Origin: Verrucomicrobiaceae bacterium
Lineage (GTDB): Bacteria > Verrucomicrobiota > Verrucomicrobiae > Verrucomicrobiales > Akkermansiaceae
NCBI GenBank assembly: GCA_003820635.1
Contig: RPOS01000037.1
Location: 1-27,012, forward strand
DNA length: 27,012 nucleotides
Direction of reading: 5' to 3'
A program made the position numbers and the translations under genes. Positions within the stretch are counted from its first letter, which is position 1. Every line of letters begins with the position of its first letter. Positions 22,371 to 27,012 of the stretch are shown here, in pieces. Below the pieces are notes generated by a model that was not told the DNA's origin, did no database searches, and saw only the letters and a list, made by a program, of their open reading frames with translations.

Positions 22371-22991
22371 CTACCGCAGCAGCGCCTGAAGCTCGTGGGT
22401 TTGCCGGTCACCGGGGACGAAGGGGCTGTTATAACCTAACAACCGGTAGCCGGCGGCCTTGAGATTCAGCCTGGCCAGCTCGGCATCGACCGCCGCGCGC
22501 GCCCGGGCGGTGGCGGCCGGGGTGCGCCGGCCCTGCCATGCGTAGCTGAGCGCCTCGCGGGCGGGAATGTCCCGCACCTCCACCAGTGCACCGTCGGCTC
22601 CTGTTTTGCCGACTTCCTGGCTCTGATAGAGAAATGCCATTTCCTCCATTTTGGCGGACTCCGTTTCCGAGCCATCGAGTTTCATTTCCACCGGTGCGGT
22701 CATCGGGATCTGGTTGCGCTCGATGTGTTTGAAGAGCCGCCAGAAGCCGCCGTTGGGGCTGGATTCCGCCGTGAACGCGGCGCGGTAGGCAGGGTATTTC
22801 TTGCGCGCCACCTGGCCGAAGGGGCCGGGCTGCGGCCAACCCTGGGGCAGGGGGGATTCGCTCAGATACTTCGCCGCGGCGGCCGGTGTGGCCTGGCGTT
22901 TCGGGGTTCCGCCGGTCTTGGAGGCCGGCTCGGCCGCGGCGGGCAGCAGGCTGGCGAGCAGGCAGGAAAAAAACTGGAACAGGTTTTTCAT
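22371..22991 (-). CDS. Exported SOUL-family heme-binding-like protein
   Basis: This 206-residue protein has a signal peptide (MKNLFQFFSCLLASLLPAAA). The SOUL/HBP landmarks are YRAAFTAESSPNGGFWRLFK then HIERNQIPMTAPVEM (the usual 'IxMTAPV' motif, about residues 92-98), and the C-terminal GYRLLGYNSPFVPGDRQTHE, equivalent to the 'YNxP' end motif. SOUL proteins bind heme or related tetrapyrroles in some organisms; for bacterial members the ligand is mostly unproven. Here it would act outside the cytoplasm. It is the first gene of the minus-strand run with the serpin and is divergent from a membrane-protein gene 110 bases away. Confidence 0.86.
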   Translation of the reverse strand: MKNLFQFFSCLLASLLPAAAEPASKTGGTPKRQATPAAAAKYLSESPLPQGWPQPGPFGQVARKKYPAYRAAFTAESSPNGGFWRLFKHIERNQIPMTAPVEMKLDGSETESAKMEEMAFLYQSQEVGKTGADGALVEVRDIPAREALSYAWQGRRTPAATARARAAVDAELARLNLKAAGYRLLGYNSPFVPGDRQTHELQALLR

Positions 22992-23101
22992 GGCGGCAAG
23001 ATCGGCGGCTGGAAATGTGCTGCAAGGGAAATCCCCGCGGGACGCCGCGTGCGGAGTTGGCGCTTGAATGTTGCCCTGCCCCGCCCTAGTCCGGGGGCCG
23101 C

Positions 23102-23707
23102 ATGGATCCGATGCACCCTTACGAACACCTGTCGCTCTTCACGGTCGGCGTCATTCTGGCCGTGTGGTTGATCGCCAGCCACGCGCTGATGCTCGCCAAG
23201 CCGGCGCTGGTGCAGGGGTTTCTGAAAAAGTTCCCGCGCAACCAGATTCTCGGGCAGTTGCTGCTGGGCATCGGCCTGGCGTGGTTCTGGCTGCTGATCG
23301 CGCCGGAGAACATGGGACTGATCAGCTCGCTGGCGATGGACTTGGGCGAATTCAACGGCGCCAAGCCCATGCTGCGCATCCTGGTGCCGGTCTCGATGTT
23401 TCTCGTGGCCACCAGCGTGCGGGATTTCCTGGCGGTGCGCGCGCTGGGCGTGGTGGGGCTGATGGTTGCCTCGCCGCTGCTGGAGTCCGCGTTTCTCAAG
23501 GATCCCTCGTCGCGCTTGCTGGTGCCGATTTATGCTTACGCGCTGCTGACCGCCTCGATGTTCTGGGTGGGCATGCCCTACCTCTTCCGCGATGCGGTGA
23601 ACTGGGCCACCGCAAACTCCAAACGCTGGACGCTGCTGTCCCTCGCGGGGCTCGGCTACGGGGTGGCCACCCTGATCTGCGCCTTTGCCTTCTGGCGGGC
23701 GTATTGA
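23102..23707 (+). CDS. Multi-pass inner-membrane protein of unknown function
   Basis: This 201-residue protein has about six hydrophobic helices: LFTVGVILAVWLIASHALML, ILGQLLLGIGLAWFWLLIA, MLRILVPVSMFLVATSV, AVRALGVVGLMVASPLLESA, LLVPIYAYALLTASMFWVGM and LLSLAGLGYGVATLICAFAF. A cytoplasmic-type basic loop (LKKFPRNQ) lies after the first helix. I recognise no family. An in-frame ATG at 23111 is an alternative start. It is divergent from the SOUL gene and faces the entericidin-like gene, with a 57-base gap that contains a T-run (23724-23729). Confidence 0.72.
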   Translation: MDPMHPYEHLSLFTVGVILAVWLIASHALMLAKPALVQGFLKKFPRNQILGQLLLGIGLAWFWLLIAPENMGLISSLAMDLGEFNGAKPMLRILVPVSMFLVATSVRDFLAVRALGVVGLMVASPLLESAFLKDPSSRLLVPIYAYALLTASMFWVGMPYLFRDAVNWATANSKRWTLLSLAGLGYGVATLICAFAFWRAY

Positions 23708-23764
23708 GAGGGCCTGCCGGAAATTTTTTCCCGCCAGACCCGTGGCTCACGCAGCGGCGCAACC

Positions 23765-23944
23765 TCAGTAAACCGGTGCGCCTGAGGTATCTTCCGCACC
23801 ACCACCGCCACCGCTTGCTTTTTCCGCGGTCTTTTCCATGCCTTCGCCCGCCATGCGCATGTCACGGCCAAGGCCGATGAAGGTGTTACAGGAGCTGGAG
23901 AGCAGCGCGGCGGCGGACAGGGCGATCAAAATGGTCGTTTTCAT
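23765..23944 (-). CDS. Entericidin-like small lipoprotein
   Basis: From the ATG at 23944 the product has 59 residues; a start at 24007 would place 21 non-hydrophobic residues before the signal peptide and is less likely. MKTTILIALSAAALLSSSCN has a lipobox (LSSSC, lipidated Cys at residue 19), followed by TFIGLGRDMRMAGEGMEKTA, which matches the entericidin A/B pattern 'CNTxxGxGxDxxxxGxxxxxxA'. A Gly-rich tail ends the protein. In enterobacteria EcnA/EcnB form an antidote/toxin pair under stress control. Only one such gene is seen here and no partner, so a membrane-stress lipoprotein role is all that can be proposed. Confidence 0.8.
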   Translation of the reverse strand: MKTTILIALSAAALLSSSCNTFIGLGRDMRMAGEGMEKTAEKASGGGGGAEDTSGAPVY

Positions 23945-24005
23945 CACGCGTCTAGTTAACCCAAAATCAACGCCCGGCAAGCGGATATTGTAAGGTTTTA
24001 TTAAC

Positions 24006-24022
24006 AAGCGCGATCCGCGCCT
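24006..24022 (-). terminator. Candidate terminator after the exonuclease gene
   Basis: On the minus strand AGGCGCG-GAT-CGCGCTT forms a 7-bp stem (one G-T pair) with a 3-base loop, 15 bases after the exonuclease stop. It is followed by the AT-rich TGTTAATAAAA. The AT-rich stretch may also hold the promoter of the entericidin-like gene downstream. Confidence 0.45.
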
Positions 24023-24037
24023 GCTTTGCCTGGCCGT

Positions 24038-24643
24038 TCACGCCCCCTGCTGCTGGAGCGCGTGGAAGACCCGGATGGCCGCGTAGGCGTCGTTTGCCGC
24101 GTAGAGAAGCTGCCGTTCGTTGAGCTCCCGCGCCGCCCAGTTGGAGGTGGTGATGGCCTTGGACTTGTCCAGCCTGCGGTTGAACAACATGGCCACGGCG
24201 GAAGTGGCGCCAACCGTGTTGCGGTAGCCGAGTTGGCGGAACGAGCGGCCGAGATCCACCACCGAGGCCGGCCGGATGCCGAAACGCTGCGAGATCTGCT
24301 GCAAGTCTCCCTTGAGATCAAAACCGATCTTGGTGAGCCGCGCGGAGACCAGCAGCTCGATGATCGCATCCTGGCTGCCGCTGACGTGCGCGTGGAAAAT
24401 GAAGGCCTTCTCCACGGTGGCGAACTGCAACACGTGCGGCCCCTCGGACTGCTCGCCTTTGCGGAAAGTCGGTTTCGACTCGGTGTCAAAACCCACCACC
24501 TCCGCCCGCATCAACTCCTCGCAGGCGAGCCGCGCCTGCCGCTCGCTGGAGACCACGAACACATCCTCCAGACTCAACCCGGCAAACGGCTCCATCGTGG
24601 CGATTTCCGTCTTGGCTGGCGGTGTTTTCGGGGCGGGACTCAT
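24038..24643 (-). CDS. DEDDy-type 3'-5' exonuclease domain protein (RNase D-like)
   Basis: From the ATG at 24643 the protein has 201 residues and is essentially one exonuclease domain. The open frame continues to 25234 but there it is antisense to the UPF0173 gene. The five active-site residues are visible: Asp53 and Glu55 in VVGFDTESKP, Asp113 in IGFDLKGDLQQI, and Tyr181 with Asp185 in LLYAANDAY. Two metal ions bound by these residues hydrolyse RNA or DNA from the 3' end. No HRDC domain follows, unlike full RNase D, so it resembles stand-alone WRN-exo-like proteins. Whether the target is tRNA, other RNA or DNA cannot be told. It is divergent from the UPF0173 gene (135-base gap). Confidence 0.9.
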   Translation of the reverse strand: MSPAPKTPPAKTEIATMEPFAGLSLEDVFVVSSERQARLACEELMRAEVVGFDTESKPTFRKGEQSEGPHVLQFATVEKAFIFHAHVSGSQDAIIELLVSARLTKIGFDLKGDLQQISQRFGIRPASVVDLGRSFRQLGYRNTVGATSAVAMLFNRRLDKSKAITTSNWAARELNERQLLYAANDAYAAIRVFHALQQQGA

Positions 24644-24778
24644 GGGATACTCAACGGCGGGCTCGGATCCTCCGCCAGCCGGGCGGGCTTGGCAATATTT
24701 CGTTGAATCCCGGCCCGGGGCATTGCCAAATCCACCGCCGGAATCCATGGTGCCCAAGCTTCCCACCCCACAGACCTC

Positions 24779-25465
24779 ATGAAAATCACCTGGTTCGGAC
24801 ACTCCGCCTTCCGCCTCGACTTCGACGGCCACGCCGTGCTCATCGATCCCTTCTTCACCGGCAATCCCGCCTTCACCGGCGATGCCGAAAAGGCCGCGCA
24901 AGGCGTTTCCCACATCCTGCTCACCCACGGCCACAGCGACCACGTTGGCGACACGGTGGCCATCGCCCGCAAAACCGGCGCCAAGGTCGTCGCCAACTTC
25001 GAGATCTGCATGTGGCTCGCCGGCCAGGGCGTCGGGAACATCGATCCCATGAACCTCGGCGGCACCACGGCGCAGGACGGCTTCAGCGTGAGCCTGGTGC
25101 GCGCCGAGCATTCGTCCTCCGAGCAGAACATCCCGCTCGGCAATCCCGGCGGCATCATCGTCAGCGCCCCGGGCCAGCCGGTGGTCTATCACATGGGAGA
25201 TACCGACATCTTCGGCGACATGGCGCTCATCCATGAGTTATACCAACCGGAAATCGCCATGGTTCCCATCGGCGACCGTTTCACCATGAGCCCGCGCACC
25301 GCGGCGCTGGCCGTGCAACGATTCTTCAACCTCAAGGCGGTGATCCCCTGCCACTACGGCTCGTTCCCGATCATCGAGCCGGATGCCGGCGCGTTTGTGA
25401 GCGCGATGCAAGGCCACGCCACCCGCGTCATTGTTCCGGAAAAAGGCGTGGCGGTGGAGCTTTGA
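24779..25465 (+). CDS. UPF0173-family metal-dependent hydrolase (metallo-beta-lactamase fold)
   Basis: The 228 residues match the family length. The start [15 protein letters not shown] is characteristic. The metal-binding motif THGHSDH is at residues 49-55. Further ligands follow in order: the His in [10 protein letters not shown], the Asp in [11 protein letters not shown] and the His in [11 protein letters not shown]. The protein is cytoplasmic with no signal sequence. Members are predicted hydrolases and the physiological substrate is unknown. The POT transporter gene begins 58 bases downstream on the same strand and may share the transcript. Confidence 0.93.
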   Translation: MKITWFGHSAFRLDFDGHAVLIDPFFTGNPAFTGDAEKAAQGVSHILLTHGHSDHVGDTVAIARKTGAKVVANFEICMWLAGQGVGNIDPMNLGGTTAQDGFSVSLVRAEHSSSEQNIPLGNPGGIIVSAPGQPVVYHMGDTDIFGDMALIHELYQPEIAMVPIGDRFTMSPRTAALAVQRFFNLKAVIPCHYGSFPIIEPDAGAFVSAMQGHATRVIVPEKGVAVEL

Positions 25466-25523
25466 GCAGGCGCTGGTTTTGTGCTGGCGGCCCATGACCC
25501 GCGCGGCATGCTCGCCGCGAATC

Positions 25524-27012
25524 ATGGGTTACCGCACTTCTCCCGCAGACCTTGAAGGTATGCCGCCCGGCGTGCCGCACATCATCGGCAACGAGGCTGC
25601 CGAGCGCTTTTCCTTCTACGGGATGAAGGCGGTGCTGGCCGTCTTCATGGTGCACTACCTGCACCTCATGGACGGCCGCGGCGCGGGTGGCATGAACGAG
25701 GCCGAGGCCACGGCGAACGTCCACTTCTTCAACGGCGCGGTCTATCTGACGCCGCTGCTGGGCGCGCTGCTATCGGACATTTTCATCGGCAAATACCGCA
25801 CCATCATCGCCCTCTCGCTGGTCTATTGCGCCGGCCACGCGGCACTCGCCGGCATGGGCTTGTTCGGGCACTCGCCATGGTGGCTGGCCGCGGGGCTGGG
25901 CCTGATCGCACTGGGCTCCGGTGGCATCAAACCCTGCGTCTCCGCCCATGTCGGCGATCAGTTCGGCGCGCGCAACGCCCACTTGCTGCCGCGCATTTTC
26001 AACTGGTTTTACTTCGCCATCAACCTCGGCGCCTTCCTCTCGATGATGCTCACGCCATGGCTGCTCGAATGGCATGGCCCGCACTGGGCCTTCGGCGTGC
26101 CCGGCGTGCTGATGGCGCTGGCCACGCTCGTCTTCTGGATGGGCCGCCGCCGCTTCATCCACGTGCCCGCCGCGGGTCCGCGCTTCTTCCGCGAGTTGTT
26201 CAAGGGCGGCGGCCTTGTCGTGATGCTCAAACTGCTGCCGCTCTATCTATTCGTGGCCATGTTCTGGGCGCTCTTCGATCAGACCGGCTCCACCTGGATC
26301 TTCCAATCGCAGGACATGGACCGCCATTTCCTCGGCTTCGAGTGGCTGCCCTCGCAGATCCAGTCGCTCAACTCGGTCTTCGTCCTCACCTTCATCCCGC
26401 TGTTCGCCTACATCGTCTATCCGCTGGGTGACCGCGTGTGGAAACTCTCGCCGCTGCGCAAGATCGGCCTCGGCCTGTTCATCATGGTCGGAGCCTTCGC
26501 GCTCGTCGCGCTCATTCAGCAGTGGATCGATGCCGGCCAGCGCCCCAATATCATCTGGCAGATCCTCGCCTATGCGCTTCTAACCGTAGCCGAGGTGATG
26601 GTTTCCATCGTCGCCCTTGAATACGCCTACACCCAGGCACCCAGGACGATGAAGTCGCTCATCATGTGCTTCTATCTCGCCTCGGTGGCGGTCGGAAACT
26701 TCTTCGTCGCCGGGGTGAACCACTTCATCCAGATCCCGGACAGCGCAGCCATCCAGCGCGAGGAAGCCACCGCGAAGCTGCCGGCGAACTGGCGCAAGGA
26801 CCCGCGCACCATCATGCTGCCCGGCCACGACGGCATCACCGGCACGGCGGATGATCTCATCCAACGTCTGGCCGACGGCGTGCCAACGGCGCTTGAGCTG
26901 CCCGGCCAAACCAGCTTCGAGCAAGCCGCGGCCGTCATCGAGGAGATGACGCAGGCCAATGGCGGACGTTTCCCCGATGAAACATCCGCTGCCGCGAAAC
27001 TCGCCGGATTCC
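25524..27012 (+). CDS. POT/PTR-family proton-coupled peptide transporter (3' truncated by window)
   Basis: The frame runs from the ATG at 25524 to the window edge, giving 496 residues without a stop. The proton-coupling motif ExxERFxxYG is at residues 24-33 ([10 protein letters not shown]). Next are [38 protein letters not shown] with [20 protein letters not shown] (the PTR2 signature region), and [20 protein letters not shown]. Helices continue to about residue 400. POT proteins import di- and tripeptides with protons across the inner membrane. After [15 protein letters not shown] about 95 hydrophilic residues follow, including an Asp/Gly-rich [14 protein letters not shown], a soluble insert that usually sits before the last helices in related long POT proteins. 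The C-terminus is outside the window. Confidence 0.92.
   Translation, partial: MGYRTSPADLEGMPPGVPHIIGNEAAERFSFYGMKAVLAVFMVHYLHLMDGRGAGGMNEAEATANVHFFNGAVYLTPLLGALLSDIFIGKYRTIIALSLVYCAGHAALAGMGLFGHSPWWLAAGLGLIALGSGGIKPCVSAHVGDQFGARNAHLLPRIFNWFYFAINLGAFLSMMLTPWLLEWHGPHWAFGVPGVLMALATLVFWMGRRRFIHVPAAGPRFFRELFKGGGLVVMLKLLPLYLFVAMFWALFDQTGSTWIFQSQDMDRHFLGFEWLPSQIQSLNSVFVLTFIPLFAYIVYPLGDRVWKLSPLRKIGLGLFIMVGAFALVALIQQWIDAGQRPNIIWQILAYALLTVAEVMVSIVALEYAYTQAPRTMKSLIMCFYLASVAVGNFFVAGVNHFIQIPDSAAIQREEATAKLPANWRKDPRTIMLPGHDGITGTADDLIQRLADGVPTALELPGQTSFEQAAAVIEEMTQANGGRFPDETSAAAKLAGF

Noticed and set aside
21125..22462. 445-residue plus-strand open frame
   Set aside because: It mirrors the serpin gene on the opposite strand and has no motif of its own.

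Overview
The window is GC-rich and densely coded. It looks like a Verrucomicrobiota chromosome, probably in the Luteolibacter/Akkermansiaceae neighbourhood. That is inferred from several traits together: a C-terminal 'NPDGDSLNNLQEYA' surface-protein module, an ExbB-ExbD-ExbD-TPR-TPR cluster, serpin and SOUL genes, a remnant that resembles a REP-associated transposase, and translation starts that almost never carry a Shine-Dalgarno sequence. No marker gene settles the genus. I see no rRNA, tRNA, CRISPR array, phage or intact insertion sequence.

Layout. Positions 1-636 hold the end of a large secreted repeat protein. Positions 640-1223 hold no intact gene: there is a decayed clpB 3' end and a cluster of short hairpins. 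Positions 1224-7169 (minus) form a proton-motive-force-coupled envelope cluster, read exbB, exbD, exbD, a 999-residue periplasmic TPR protein and a second TPR protein. Positions 7327-8430 (plus) encode a small membrane protein and TrmL. Positions 8440-10252 (minus) encode a DUF2062 membrane protein overlapping folC. Positions 10253-10615 are a regulatory region with a consensus sigma-54 promoter reading into rpoN itself. Then come rpoN, a transposase remnant and xseA (to 13704). Next are panE (minus), a two-module LOG-like protein and an aldo/keto-reductase-fold protein that lacks two of four catalytic residues (plus). Positions 17088-22991 are a long minus-strand run: SOUL protein, serpin, a shattered MFS transporter, a secreted cyclophilin, plsY, gpsA and a YqaA-like protein. 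The window ends with a membrane protein, an entericidin-like lipoprotein, a DEDDy exonuclease, a UPF0173 hydrolase and a truncated POT peptide transporter.

Functional links. ExbB and the two ExbDs should form an inner-membrane motor, and the two exported TPR proteins are its likely periplasmic partners. plsY and gpsA catalyse linked steps of phospholipid synthesis (glycerol-3-phosphate supply and acylation). rpoN appears to sit under its own sigma factor. FolC, PanE, TrmL and XseA are housekeeping genes.

The most distinctive observations are the sigma-54 promoter with its upstream dyad and start-site hairpin at rpoN, the internally duplicated LOG protein, the catalytically odd AKR, the motor cluster with two different ExbDs, three decayed genes, and the SD-poor, CC-ATG-rich start sites. 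I did not find a clearly new defence or mobile system.
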